Below the pieces are notes generated by a model, which saw only the letters and a list, made by a program, of their open reading frames with translations, made no database searches and was not told the DNA's origin. Both the position numbers and the translations under genes were made by a program. Below, piece by piece: positions 44,532 to 54,290 of a stretch of DNA of 64,000 nucleotides; positions within the stretch are counted from its first letter, which is position 1; every line of letters begins with the position of its first letter. The DNA lies in NCBI GenBank assembly GCA_013214355.1, contig JABSSL010000006.1, positions 38,382 through 102,381 of the forward strand, read 5' to 3'. The DNA comes from Saprospiraceae bacterium (GTDB lineage Bacteria > Bacteroidota > Bacteroidia > Chitinophagales > Saprospiraceae).

Positions 44532-45452
44532 GTGCCGAAAAATATTGTAACAGTAGTTATACGATCCTCAAACGAACGTACAGAGGCAGTATGTAAGTAT
44601 TTTGCAGAACTGCAAGTGCCAGCAGACTCAGTCTTTATCATTCGAGAGCGCCCATTCAGAAAAGCTGTTTCAGAAAATTTTAAGATCGGTTTATCAGAGG
44701 GAAGAAAGTGGACCTTAGCGCTTGACGCTGACGTTTTACTTCGGGAGAATGCAGTCACTGAAATGATTGACAAAGCCGAATCTTTGGGTGATGAACTCTT
44801 CATTTACCAAGGTTTTGTCTTGGATAAGCTATTTCGCAATACTAGAGAAGGTGGCCCACATCTTTACCAAACAAAACACCTCAAACGGGCATTGGAACAC
44901 GTCACAGAAAATGATGCTGTTTGGCGGCCAGAGTCAGACACCTATGAGGCTATGGCAAAGGAAGGATTCACCTTCCATGTCGATGATATAATATATGGTT
45001 TGCACGATTATGAACAGTATTACCGTGACATCTTTCGAAAAGCCTTCTTCCATGCTAGAAAACACAATAGTAGAACTGCGCAGTTTGTCGAAGATTGGAG
45101 TCAACGCTTAGAGGATATGGATTACAGAGTAGCTATACAAGGTTTGATGGCAGGAATCCTATATGAGGAAGAGTTTCAAGTTGATATTTCATTTTTTCAT
45201 GCTCTGAGCAAAGCCTACATGAGGAAAGAAAATATCGTAGAGAAAAGAGAATTATTAGAGGCACCATCATCTAGTTTTCCATCTCAGTTTATTCATGAAT
45301 TTGAAAACACTAGTGCCCATGTTAATTTATACACCAAAAGGCTTCCCAAGTTAGCCCCCACAAAAACGCAGCAGCTCAAGAAGTTATTGTTTCACTATCC
45401 TGGACGCGTCCTAGAGGAGATCGGCCATATACTCCAAAACTTAGCCCACTAA
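44532..45452 (+). CDS. Glycosyltransferase-like protein (GT2-like)
   Basis: A 306-residue protein opening IVTVVIRSSNERTEAVCKYF and continuing with GRKWTLALDADVLL, where Asp65 and Asp67 form a DxD-like sugar-nucleotide and metal site after an N-terminal Rossmann-type half. This fits an inverting GT-A (family 2-like) transferase. The C-terminal half is helical. It starts with GTG at 44532 and abuts the next transferase gene exactly (stop 45452, ATG 45453), so they are coexpressed. Lower G+C than flanking genes points to horizontal origin. Acceptor and donor unknown. Confidence 0.72.
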   Translation: MPKNIVTVVIRSSNERTEAVCKYFAELQVPADSVFIIRERPFRKAVSENFKIGLSEGRKWTLALDADVLLRENAVTEMIDKAESLGDELFIYQGFVLDKLFRNTREGGPHLYQTKHLKRALEHVTENDAVWRPESDTYEAMAKEGFTFHVDDIIYGLHDYEQYYRDIFRKAFFHARKHNSRTAQFVEDWSQRLEDMDYRVAIQGLMAGILYEEEFQVDISFFHALSKAYMRKENIVEKRELLEAPSSSFPSQFIHEFENTSAHVNLYTKRLPKLAPTKTQQLKKLLFHYPGRVLEEIGHILQNLAH

Positions 45453-46481
45453 ATGCAAGATCCTGTTTTACCCGTCCATTCCAATTCTCAGCTACAAGCA
45501 AACTTGAGGTGGATCTCTAATAATTTACAAGAAGATAGATCCCAATTGTTATTAGAAAACTCAGAGAGGAGAATATTTAATACAGAGAAGAACCTTAGCC
45601 AGCATTTGATTTTCACGACCTACTTCACCACTAAAAAGGACCCTCAAAGAGCCCAAAGGGCACCCAAGAATGACATAAAATTCATTGCTCCTTGGTATGA
45701 AAGCATTAATGCCATTCGAGTACCAGGGATCGTGTTTCATGATGGCCTAAGTGCGGACTTCATAGAAGAATATTCTACGCAATATGTCAAGTTCCTACGT
45801 TGCCATTTGGGAGCGTATTCGCTAAATGATGAAAGATTCTTTATCTACTATCAGTATATTTTGGAACATTGCCCCAAGCTGGAATATGTACTGTTCACTG
45901 ATGGCAGCGATGTACTAATAAAAAGGAATCCATTTGATTTATTCAAACAGTACAGCCCAAATACGATTTTTGTAGGTAGAGATGATGGTAATTTAATTAG
46001 GCAATGCAAATTCAAAAAAAACTTGATCCGTGTTTTCCAACAAGACAGAAAACATAGAGTGGAAGCTAATTTTTTCAACCTCCCGATGTACAGTGCCGGC
46101 ATTTTAGGAGGAAGTCTTATTGCAGTAGTGTATTTCCTAAGGCAGTTCCTACAATTATTGGAGGAATGCAACAGCGACAGAAACCATAATATGGCAGCAT
46201 TTAATTACACTCTATTTAAATACTGGTATCCAAAAATAATGAGAGGAATCCAACCTTATTTGGGCAAATTCTGGAACTTTTCTGTTTACCTCCTTCTTCA
46301 TCAGGTCCTTATTCATAAGAAACTCCGGCAAAAGCTTAGATTACTATTCCTTGAGTCAATCACCCACCAAAATACCAACGATTACGCTGCCAATACAGAG
46401 AACATTGTGACCAGTTTTCCCCTTTGCAGTGCTTTTAAAGAATTCCAAAACGATTCTGACGCATATATTATCCATAAGTAA
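45453..46481 (+). CDS. Glycosyltransferase-like protein with DxxD motif
   Basis: A 342-residue protein with LIFTTYFTTKKDPQR near the N-terminus, then CPKLEYVLFTDGSDVLIKRNPFDLF (Asp150 and Asp153 in DGSD) and NLPMYSAGILGGSL. This pattern of a metal-binding acid pair followed by a G-rich acceptor loop is seen in nucleotide-diphospho-sugar transferases such as GT8- or GT77-like proteins. The C-terminus has Cys and aromatic residues but no membrane helix. It is directly coupled to the upstream transferase and followed by an FkbM remnant, as in capsule or glycan-decoration loci. Confidence 0.68.
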   Translation: MQDPVLPVHSNSQLQANLRWISNNLQEDRSQLLLENSERRIFNTEKNLSQHLIFTTYFTTKKDPQRAQRAPKNDIKFIAPWYESINAIRVPGIVFHDGLSADFIEEYSTQYVKFLRCHLGAYSLNDERFFIYYQYILEHCPKLEYVLFTDGSDVLIKRNPFDLFKQYSPNTIFVGRDDGNLIRQCKFKKNLIRVFQQDRKHRVEANFFNLPMYSAGILGGSLIAVVYFLRQFLQLLEECNSDRNHNMAAFNYTLFKYWYPKIMRGIQPYLGKFWNFSVYLLLHQVLIHKKLRQKLRLLFLESITHQNTNDYAANTENIVTSFPLCSAFKEFQNDSDAYIIHK

Positions 46482-46589
46482 GTGCTATGTTTTTACAATG
46501 GAAGCTTTCCTTGCTTTTTCTACTTGATCAGCTTGGCCATTATGTTTTAGTATTACCATTCTTGAAAATGACTTATTTTGGCTTTAGTA

Positions 46590-46857
46590 ACTGGAGGAAG
46601 GTAGAAGGGACACCTGACCAAATGAAATCACTTTGAACCTCGTCAAGATTGATGCAGAAGGTTTTGAGCAGTAGATTCTTTCGGGTCAGCCCATTACAAT
46701 TCCCTTTCTATCGTTCGAAGTGCACTATCCTCTGTTCTTAAAAGAAATAATATCCTACCTAGAGGAACGCCTGGAGCACATGGAGAAAGGTGAGTTGGAG
46801 AAGCAATACGCCTTTATGTTGAAGCGCTTTCATGGGTTAAGCTCGCCTACCCCTTGA
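46590..46857 (+). pseudogene. FkbM-family methyltransferase remnant
   Basis: The frame ending TGA 46855-46857 encodes TLNLVKIDAEGFEQ, then an internal TAG (46672-46674), then ILSGQPITIPFLSFEVHYP and a helical tail. KIDAEGFE and FLSFEVH are the hallmark strands of FkbM SAM-dependent methyltransferases. The N-terminal two thirds are missing or scrambled, with stops in all frames back to 46482. It follows the two glycosyltransferase-like genes and once probably methylated the same glycan. Confidence 0.65.
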
Positions 46858-46920
46858 ATAGACAATACTGCCTCAGATCGGCCATTTACTCAATAAACCC
46901 TTACCTGCAATCATTTGAGA

Positions 46921-46951
46921 TTGCCTTCCCTCCTGTATGACCATACCTTTG
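46921..46951 (+). promoter_or_regulatory. Bacteroidota-type promoter (TTG-N20-TACCTTTG)
   Basis: TTG at 46921-46923 and TACCTTTG at 46944-46951 are separated by 20 bp, the spacing known for the Bacteroidota -33/-7 promoter (TTTG-N19-21-TAnnTTTG). The ATG of the secreted protein is 51 bp downstream at 47003. Confidence 0.6.
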
Positions 46952-47002
46952 AAGTAACCAAAAACAGGAGACCCCATTTTTCTCCAAACCAAAAAACCAA
47001 AA

Positions 47003-47362
47003 ATGAAAACGTACAAATTGATCTTGACGGCCACCATGGTGGCCCTTAGCCTGCTGAGTAGCCGTGCTGTAAGCGGACATGGAGGACTCTACGACCCTCA
47101 TTCCGTAGATACTCCTGCCTTTATTGTGAAGGCGCAAACGGCACCCCAAAAAATCAGCTTCATGGCTTCTAATCTTCGGAAGCGCCCGACTAAAATATGG
47201 CTGGAAGATGAGCAAGGGAAGCTCTTGTTCAAAGCTAAGGTGCGCAATCGTAACACCTATGGTAAGACCTTTGATATGAGTACAATCGCCCAAGGGACGT
47301 ACCGACTCAATATTGAACAAGCCCCAGGTCAGCGCATTGTTGAGCCTATATACCTAAAATAG
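47003..47362 (+). CDS. Small secreted protein with sorting-domain-like C-terminus
   Basis: A 119-residue exported protein with a signal peptide (LILTATMVALSLLSSRAVSG). The mature part is a single small beta-sandwich whose pattern (ISFMASNLRKRPTKIWLEDEQGKLLFKAKVRNRNTYGKTFDMSTIAQGTYRLNIE) resembles the core of T9SS C-terminal sorting domains, here standing alone. Similar short periplasmic proteins are common in Bacteroidota and have no assigned role. It has a good upstream promoter; a MITE-like element lies between its stop and its terminator. Confidence 0.72.
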   Translation: MKTYKLILTATMVALSLLSSRAVSGHGGLYDPHSVDTPAFIVKAQTAPQKISFMASNLRKRPTKIWLEDEQGKLLFKAKVRNRNTYGKTFDMSTIAQGTYRLNIEQAPGQRIVEPIYLK

Positions 47363-47368
47363 AGATCC

Positions 47369-47536
47369 TAAGAAACTGTTTTGAAACATGTTAGTAATTT
47401 TCTTATGCGTCTTTTCCCATTATTCTTCAGCTTTTTATCGGTCAATAGCTAAGGCTATTCACCTCAAAAAGAGCTTCGACTAATGAAAAAATACATCATA
47501 ATAATTCTCACCACATATTTCAAAACAGTTTCTAAA
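47369..47536. mobile_element. MITE-like element with 3-bp target duplication
   Basis: Terminal inverted repeats of about 20 bp, starting GAAACTGTTTTGAAA on the left (47372 on) and ending TTTCAAAACAGTTTC on the right (to 47533), have one mismatch further in. Both ends are flanked by TAA (47369-47371 and 47534-47536), which fits a 3-bp target-site duplication as made by IS5-type transposases. The interior (about 125 bp) holds the palindrome AATAGCTAAGGCTATT (47444-47459) and no gene. The terminator of the upstream gene lies 28 bp beyond it. Confidence 0.65.
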
Positions 47537-47563
47537 AATTAACAGATTGATCATTGAGTGTTA

Positions 47564-47602
47564 ATGGGCTAGTATGCAGCAGCGACTAGCCCGTTATTTT
47601 TC
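47564..47602 (+). terminator. Rho-independent terminator
   Basis: AATGGGCTAGT (47564-47574) and ACTAGCCCGTT (47586-47596) form an 11-bp stem with one G-U pair, followed by ATTTTT. It probably terminated the gene ending at 47362 before the MITE-like element inserted between them. Confidence 0.7.
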
Positions 47603-47867
47603 TTAACATTTTGAAGGACGAAGCAGGCATGAAGCTCTTCTAAGTGACTTATTACCAATGGTTTCCTTAAAGTTTAGTTAATCCATTATCCTCCGTAGAC
47701 TTTTTATACTTCCTCAAGTGTTTTATTGTCAGTAACTACTTCAGTATCAGCACCAGAATACAATTAGATACAGATAAGTAGGATCTGGTGCTCAAGGCAC
47801 CTTTCCTTCCCTATTTACTTTCCGACGGTTTCAGGCGAATCAAATTACTAACCAAAAAACAGAAGAA

Positions 47868-48428
47868 ATGAAAAAGCTAATCTCCAGCCTTTTTGGCCTG
47901 TTGCTCGTATTGGGACTTTCTGCTCAAACTTCAAACAACAACAAGAAACTTACGCGAGCAGAACGAAAAGAAATTAAAGCCCAAGAAAGAGCGGAAAGAA
48001 AAGAGAAGATTATTGCTGCTATCAAAGACCAGCAATTCGTAATCGAAGCCTATATCCTCGAAGATAGATATAACCGCTTCTTCCAGGTATCTCCGGTGAC
48101 TAATTTTGTCCTAGTAGATAGTACGGAAGCTACGATACAATTTGCACTACCTGGCCGGATTGGTGGATGGAATGGCTTGGGTGGGGTTACGGACCAAGGT
48201 AGAGTCCGGAATATTACCTTTCCCAAGAAAATGCCGAAGTATGGAGTGAGTTTTGAAATGGATGTGCAGGGACCTGCCTTTGGTTCTTCCCGGGTGTATG
48301 TCGATGTAAATGAGGATGGCCTCGCAGTGATGCGGTTTTCCGGTGCTTTTGGGGCCCGCTTCAGCATGCGCGGGAACTTTGAATTCCTGGAAGACTCTAA
48401 TATCTACAAGGGGCTTGCGAGCTTCTAG
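47868..48428 (+). CDS. DUF4251-domain secreted protein
   Basis: A 186-residue exported protein with a signal peptide ending LGLSAQ (about residue 20), a charged Lys/Glu-rich coiled segment (about 26-50), and the DUF4251 domain (FVIEAYILEDRYNRFFQVSPVTNFVLVDSTEATIQFA, GLGGVTDQGRV, VYVDVNEDGLAVMRFSGAFG). The family is periplasmic or outer-membrane associated and restricted largely to Bacteroidota, with no known activity. It is monocistronic and ends at a bidirectional terminator. Confidence 0.88.
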   Translation: MKKLISSLFGLLLVLGLSAQTSNNNKKLTRAERKEIKAQERAERKEKIIAAIKDQQFVIEAYILEDRYNRFFQVSPVTNFVLVDSTEATIQFALPGRIGGWNGLGGVTDQGRVRNITFPKKMPKYGVSFEMDVQGPAFGSSRVYVDVNEDGLAVMRFSGAFGARFSMRGNFEFLEDSNIYKGLASF

Positions 48429-48447
48429 CTTTTGATCTAACTGGGAA

Positions 48448-48495
48448 AGGAGTCTTCCCGATTCCTGGATTAATCCAAAATTTGGGAGGACTCCT
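48448..48495. terminator. Bidirectional terminator
   Basis: AGGAGTCTTCCC (48448-48459) pairs with GGGAGGACTCCT (48484-48495) with one mismatch, between converging genes ending at 48428 (+) and 48523 (-). Confidence 0.68.
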
Positions 48496-48522
48496 GTTTC
48501 ACAGGTTTTTCCGCTAGGAAAA

Positions 48523-51500
48523 TTACTCTTCCTCTGCCGGTATCAGGTTGTCGTCTGAAATCCGATCAATCAATTTATTGTAAGGATCGATTCCAGCTTT
48601 CACAGGTAATTTATCAACGATAATTTCCATCTCCTGCTGACCTGGCTTGATCCAGTGTTTCTGTAGGTAGATGGGGTCCATCTTGGTCATTCCTTTATCA
48701 TTCTTCCCATCTTTATCGAAGATGCCGATTTCGATCAGGTTGGCACGATCTGGGCGGCCCGTCTCGTTGCCATTGCCATCGTATTGAATCTTTTTCGAGT
48801 CGAAGGTCAACTTGACCTTGTATTTTCCGTTATCCAGCGCCTCATACTTAACTTCACGCATACGGTTTTCGTATAGTGTGATGTTTTTGAAGGATTCTTC
48901 AATGAAATATTTCAAAGAATCTGGCGTGGCAGAATCGATATATTCATACCATTCCAAGGAGTTGGGAAATGGTGGTTCGGAACGGAAACCAGCATCTGCC
49001 AAGAAGTCGCTGAAAGCTCGATTGAGCGAATCTTCTCCTACATAATCTTGTAGGGCATACATCACATGTCCTCCTTTTCGATACCAAACGTAAGCTTGGT
49101 TGTCATTATCGAGCAAGGTTTTTTCAAATTTAGACTCCCCAGCACGCCCTCTCAGGTAGCTGTCCAATTCGTACTTCAAGAATTTCTGCATGGCTTCTGG
49201 GCCATATTCTTTTTTCATTACCATAAAGGAACCGTATTGCGCCATGGTTTCACTGAGTTGGTTGGCTCCTCGCGTGTTACTAGGCGTAACCTGGTGAGCC
49301 CACCACTGGTGAGCTACTTCATGAGCAGTAACAAAAAAGGAGTAGTCGAAATCATCAGGATTGCTGAAATCCCCTACCCAGCCGAAGCTTTCTGCATAAG
49401 GTACCGTGTTGGGGAAAGATTGAGCGAAAGTAGCATAACGCGGGAATTCTAAGATGCGCATCTGCCTAAACTGGTAGGGCGAGAAATTGGTGTTGAAATA
49501 ATCGAAAGAAGCTTGGACAGCCTTAATGAAGCGATCCACGTTATATCATGATTTTCGTGATGGAAAATCTCAATGTTCACCTCGTTCCCGTCTGGCCCCT
49601 TCCATACATCCCTAGCTACCTGATATTCAGCCGAGCAGAAGTTATAGAAATTGAGCATTTCCTTATCCATCTTGTAGTGATAGTACTTCCTGCCGTTTTC
49701 TTCCCAGTCTCGTTGTAAGTACCCTGGAGCAATAGCAATTTGCCCCGGATCAGTACTAATCGTAGCCTCAAACATGACGTAATCAGCATCATCCTCAAAA
49801 AGGAAATTGGATAGACCAAAAGTGTCCGTTTGTTCGGGACTGAAGTAATCTTTTGGTTCTAAGTCATTCTTTTTTCTATCCAAATCACCCGTAAGTTCTC
49901 GACTGCTGTTGTACCCAAAAGAAGGGAAAGCATTGGAATTGAAGAAAGTACCATTATAGACGATACTCTGGCCAAATCCACTGTTGGGAAAACCTTTATA
50001 CCCGCCTTTAAGCTTCATATTCATCGCCAGGGTATCAGTAGGCTTCATCGGACGTGGCATCTTGTAGATATAAAACCGTTGATCATCATCCCCAAAAATT
50101 TGTTCAGGCTCCTGCCCATCGATGGTAAAGCCCACCAAGTCAGATAAGGACTTTGAGGAATTGAAGGTTAGAAACAAAGAATCAATGTCAGCACCTGTTT
50201 TATTGATCAAGACAAAATCTCCATCCAACTCCACTCGTCGTTCGCTAGCGTAGATATCCGCTTTAACATTCACATCAATGATCTTAGGCTGCAACACCTT
50301 AGCATATTGACTGTATTGGTTCTCATATTTGACGGAAAGATCTTCTTGATAATCGCTTTTTTGGTAGTTATTTAGCGTTTTCACATTGTGGTAAATAAAT
50401 GCACCAGAACCTACCCAGATGGCTAATAGGGCGAATATCCCTATGGCAGCACGAGCATTCCATCGGGTTCCCATGAGCTTCAAGCGAGTACGCCAAGTAG
50501 CTTCTGTTCCTCTATTCCACAATAAGTTTCCGATGATCAACAGCACCCCTCCGAAGGCTAACCAATATAGGTTGAACCAACTCACTGGTTTTATGAAATG
50601 CCCAAATCCATTCATGTCCGAAATGAGATAGCCAGGCCGATAGCTGTAGAGCCACATATTAAAGTTTACCTCAGCCACGGTATTGATGCCAAATAGGACT
50701 AACCACACGGTGATGGCCATAACATGGCCCAAGAATTTCTTGTTCACCAGAATATGGACGAAGAAGGCTAGTATAACCAGTTGTAGATACCGCGGGAATT
50801 CGAGTAGATACAGATCCGTAAAGTACTTGCCAAACTCATAGTTGAAGTAGCCTTGAACCGTTTGACTGAAGACGCCTACTACCCACACCATTGATGCTAG
50901 GAAGAAGGCCACTAGAGCCATAGCCATGAACTTAGAACCGTAGCTCATCCAATTGGGGGTAGGTAAGGCATCGGCGATTTGGTTAAATCCGACGCTCTTA
51001 TCTCTATGAACTACCTCGCCAGTATAGAATATGATAATGATGAATACAAAAATGATGTAGGTCGCATTTTTGGATTCGATCATGAAGTAGGTGACCGGTA
51101 AGTCAGGCGTGCCGTAGGTCGTATTGCCCAGCCAGCCATCTAAAAAGAGGAATAAAACGCCGCCCAGGATCATCCCAATGAAGTAGACATCCTTGAGGAT
51201 GCTTCGAAACTCCAGCCAGGCTTGCTGTAGCATTTGACGGAAGTATAGGCCATTGGAAAAGGTGGGTATAACGCGAGGCAAAGACCAACTTACGCCACTC
51301 TTATCCTCAACCTCTGCTACTTCTCCTTTTTTCTTCTTACCTAAGCGCTTATCCAGGAAGCGGACAAAGTCAAAACGGAACAGCGTAAACACGAGCAACA
51401 ATAAAGAGGCGCCGATCCAGAGGAGTCGATTGATCAGGAAGTTTCCTGTCAAGGGCTGGGTCAGTACATTCTGCTCTACGGGCGTCCAATACTTAGTTGC

Positions 51501-52160
51501 ATTGCTGTAGGTATTAAAGGCAAATGGATCCAAGATATCAGCAAGGTCTTGATTGGCCACATCTTGAGTAAGGTTAATAGCCAAGAGGTATCCAATGAAG
51601 AATAATACACTACCTACGTAAGAGATAAAAACCTTACGTGTTAGTGCTACCAAACAGAAGAATATGGTCCCTGTAAATAGTAGGTTTGGCCAAAGCAAGG
51701 TAAACGTCGGCTGTATATAATGCCAGAGGTTTAACGGGCCAAAGCGTTCTGCTTCTTCCCATCCTACAAAAGGTCCCAAGGAATAGCCTACAATCATGCC
51801 TAAGTGCAACCCAAGGCTAATCAGCATGAGGATGAGGAATGATCCACAGAAACGACCTAACAAGTAGCCTTTCTCATTCACGGGATAGGAAAAGTAATAA
51901 TCCTTTACCCCGTGTTCTATGTCTCGATACACCGGCACACCCATAACGGCTGAGCTAATCATCGTCATGAAAATACTCATGATCCCCATGAAGACGGCGA
52001 TTTGAAAAGACGAGTTAGCAAAGGCTTTTTCCGAGCCATTGCCATTTCCTCCATCCATCGCAATCAGGCAGCCAAAGGCGAACAGTATACCAAAGTAGGC
52101 CCAGGTGGCCGGGCGTTTGATTCTATATTTTAGTTCAAATCGAAATATTTCCCAAAACAT
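48523..52160 (-). pseudogene. ABC-2 permease fused to M1 aminopeptidase, with one frameshift
   Basis: The ATG at 52160 opens an ABC-2-type permease with two sets of membrane helices (about 1-270 and 315-610). After a last helix (about 590) comes an M1-like periplasmic beta domain (RRVELDGDFVLINKTGADIDSLFL). That frame ends at 49449, but at about 49546 the coding sense jumps to another frame that carries YFNTNFSPYQFRQMRILEFP and the zinc motif HEVAHQWW and runs to 48523. Inserting one T (GATTATAACGTG for GATATAACGTG) restores a protein of 1212 residues, the usual size of this Bacteroidota fusion. The ATPase gene is 43 bp upstream. Either a recent lesion or a base-call error. Confidence 0.88.
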
Positions 52161-52203
52161 CTTTTAGCGATTTTAATATGCTTATGCTTCTGAAGCATTC
52201 TTG

Positions 52204-53091
52204 TTAAACAGATAGAGATTCCATTCGCTCGGTAATACGAGTGAAGTACACATCTTCCAAGGTGGTGTTGGAGGCTTCAAATGAAGCATCAGGTTCGGTC
52301 TCGCTAAAGACGTGAATTTGGGTTTGCCCAGCTTTCAGCTGAGTGGAGATCACATTGAAGTTTTGTTTGTATTGATCCAGCTCTTGCTTATCGATCAATT
52401 TTTCCCAGACTTTACCCTGCATATCTGCTACTAAAGCTGATGGATTACCTGTTACCACTACCTCGCCTAGGCAAATGATGGCCATGTTTTGGCAGAGGTT
52501 AGTTACATCCTCTACGATATGGGTAGATAGGATGACGATGGTATTCTCTCCGATTTCGCTGAGGAGGTTGTGGAAACGGTTTCTTTCGGTAGGATCAAGA
52601 CCGGCGGTAGGTTCGTCTACGATGATTAGTTTGGGGTCACCCAATAAGGCTTGGGCAATACCAAAACGTTGTTTCATACCACCAGAATAGGTGCCTAGGT
52701 TCTTCTTTCTTACTTCGTATAGGTTTACTCTATTGAGTAGGGAACTTACTACCTCATTTCTTTCTTTTCGATTAGCAATCCCCTTTAAGGCAGCGATGTG
52801 ATCGAGCATCGTTTCTGCAGTGACTTTCGGATATACGCCAAATTCTTGTGGTAAATAGCCCAATACCCTCCTTACTGCATCTTTTTGCTTCAGTACATCG
52901 ATATCCCCCAATTGGATACTGCCGGTATCTGCTGCTTGTAAAGTAGAGATGGTACGCATGAGAGAAGACTTACCGGCACCATTTGGCCCAAGCAAACCAA
53001 ACATCCCCTGCGGAATGGTAAGATTAACGTTCTTTAGAGCCTGAACGCCATTAGCATAGGTTTTATTTAGATTAGTAATCTTTAATTCCAT
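52204..53091 (-). CDS. ABC transporter ATP-binding protein
   Basis: A 295-residue ABC ATPase with Walker A LLGPNGAGKSS, the LSGG-equivalent YSGGMKQR, Walker B LIIVDEPTAGLDP and the switch His in STHIVEDV. The C-terminal extra 70 residues match the ABC-2 type drug/bacteriocin exporter group. It starts at ATG 53091 (MELKITNLNKTY); a longer frame to 53130 adds residues unlike the family. The cognate permease/M1 gene follows 43 bp later. Together they should form an exporter with a periplasmic peptidase, if the permease is intact. Confidence 0.93.
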   Translation of the reverse strand: MELKITNLNKTYANGVQALKNVNLTIPQGMFGLLGPNGAGKSSLMRTISTLQAADTGSIQLGDIDVLKQKDAVRRVLGYLPQEFGVYPKVTAETMLDHIAALKGIANRKERNEVVSSLLNRVNLYEVRKKNLGTYSGGMKQRFGIAQALLGDPKLIIVDEPTAGLDPTERNRFHNLLSEIGENTIVILSTHIVEDVTNLCQNMAIICLGEVVVTGNPSALVADMQGKVWEKLIDKQELDQYKQNFNVISTQLKAGQTQIHVFSETEPDASFEASNTTLEDVYFTRITERMESLSV

Positions 53092-53382
53092 TGGTAATAG
53101 TTGTTTTTGTATTTCTCCGAAGATCTTCAACCACCTTTAATTTAGCAGAAATAATTCGACAGATACGGTGAATTGAGGGATTTAGACGGTATAAAAAGCG
53201 GAATAGTTGCATATCCCCTTGGTTTTCGGGGATTTCGAAGCACTGACTTTTACGCAAAAAGATGATCAGTGCGGGATTTTAAACAATGACTCATCTGGAT
53301 TGTAGTATACCAGACATTCATTGTTTGTAGAAGATGGTTAACTTCGATTAGCTATCATCTCAATCACCTAAACCTACTCACT

Positions 53383-54213
53383 ATGTTGAAAAAACTCATA
53401 TTTCTAAGTCTTAGTCTGTTTTTGTTAGCTGCTTGTGGAGGTAATCAAAGCACTGCCGAGGGAGAAAAAGAAGGCATGGCTGAATTCGCCGATGATCAAG
53501 AATTCAAAGATGCGCACGAAACGCCGGAAGAAAATAACCATCAAGCAAATGGCGAAATGATCACTTTCTCAGGCACGGATGGAACAGACGCCAGTGCCTA
53601 CGCGCTAATGACCAAAGACCCTTCTGATAAGTATCTTTTTGTTATCCACGAATGGTGGGGGCTAAATGATCACATTAAAGAAGAGGCCGATCGTTTGTTT
53701 GGAGAGTTGGGAGATGTAAATGTCATGGCGCTAGATATGTATGATGGTAAAGTGGCGACAAGTCGAGACGATGCTGGCAAGTTCATGCAGGCCGTGAAGC
53801 CCGAAAGAGCAGAGGCAATCGTGAAAGGAGCCATTGCCAAGGCGGGAGCTAACGCTAAGATCGGTACCATCGGCTGGTGCTTTGGTGGAGGATGGTCGCT
53901 GAAAAGCTCCATCATGGCCGGAGATCAAGGAGCGGGTTGTGTGATTTATTACGGAATGCCCGTTCAAGAAGCGGAAGCATTAGCTCCTTTGAAAGCAGAC
54001 GTATTGGGCATTTTTGCTGAGCAGGATGGCTGGATTACACCAGAAGTCGTCAATAAATTTGCTGACTTGGCCAAAGCCACTGGAAAGCAGGTCGAAACGC
54101 ATCAATTCGATGCCGCTCACGCCTTTGCCAATCCCAGCAACCCCAAGTATGACGAAGCGGCTGCTAAAGAGGCCAATACTATGGCGCTGAATTTCTTGAA
54201 GGAGCGCCTATAA
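53383..54213 (+). CDS. Dienelactone-hydrolase-family lipoprotein
   Basis: A 276-residue exported lipoprotein (lipobox LLAACGG, Cys18) with an acidic linker and a dienelactone hydrolase domain. The triad is readable: Cys166 (GWCFGGGWS elbow), Asp215 (EQDGWITPE) and His246 (DAAHAFANPS), with the conserved VIHEWWGLNDHIKEEADRL start. DLHs open lactone rings of dienelactones, but distant members are general esterases. The envelope location is unusual for the classical cytoplasmic enzyme. It is divergent from the ABC operon and monocistronic. Confidence 0.88.
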   Translation: MLKKLIFLSLSLFLLAACGGNQSTAEGEKEGMAEFADDQEFKDAHETPEENNHQANGEMITFSGTDGTDASAYALMTKDPSDKYLFVIHEWWGLNDHIKEEADRLFGELGDVNVMALDMYDGKVATSRDDAGKFMQAVKPERAEAIVKGAIAKAGANAKIGTIGWCFGGGWSLKSSIMAGDQGAGCVIYYGMPVQEAEALAPLKADVLGIFAEQDGWITPEVVNKFADLAKATGKQVETHQFDAAHAFANPSNPKYDEAAAKEANTMALNFLKERL

Positions 54214-54290
54214 ACACCCGGTGAGCAAAATGCTGGGAAAATGGCTTTAAAATCTTCTGATTCTTCCTAATGGTTTGATAATCGGTTTTT

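Larger units (their letters stand above)
47363..47867. other. 505-bp gap between secreted-protein and DUF4251 genes
   Basis: Contains, in order, the MITE-like element, a terminator (47564-47602) and, upstream of DUF4251, a perfect 9-bp inverted repeat AGCACCAGA (47749-47757) / TCTGGTGCT (47784-47792) of unknown role. No gene is seen. Confidence 0.55.
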
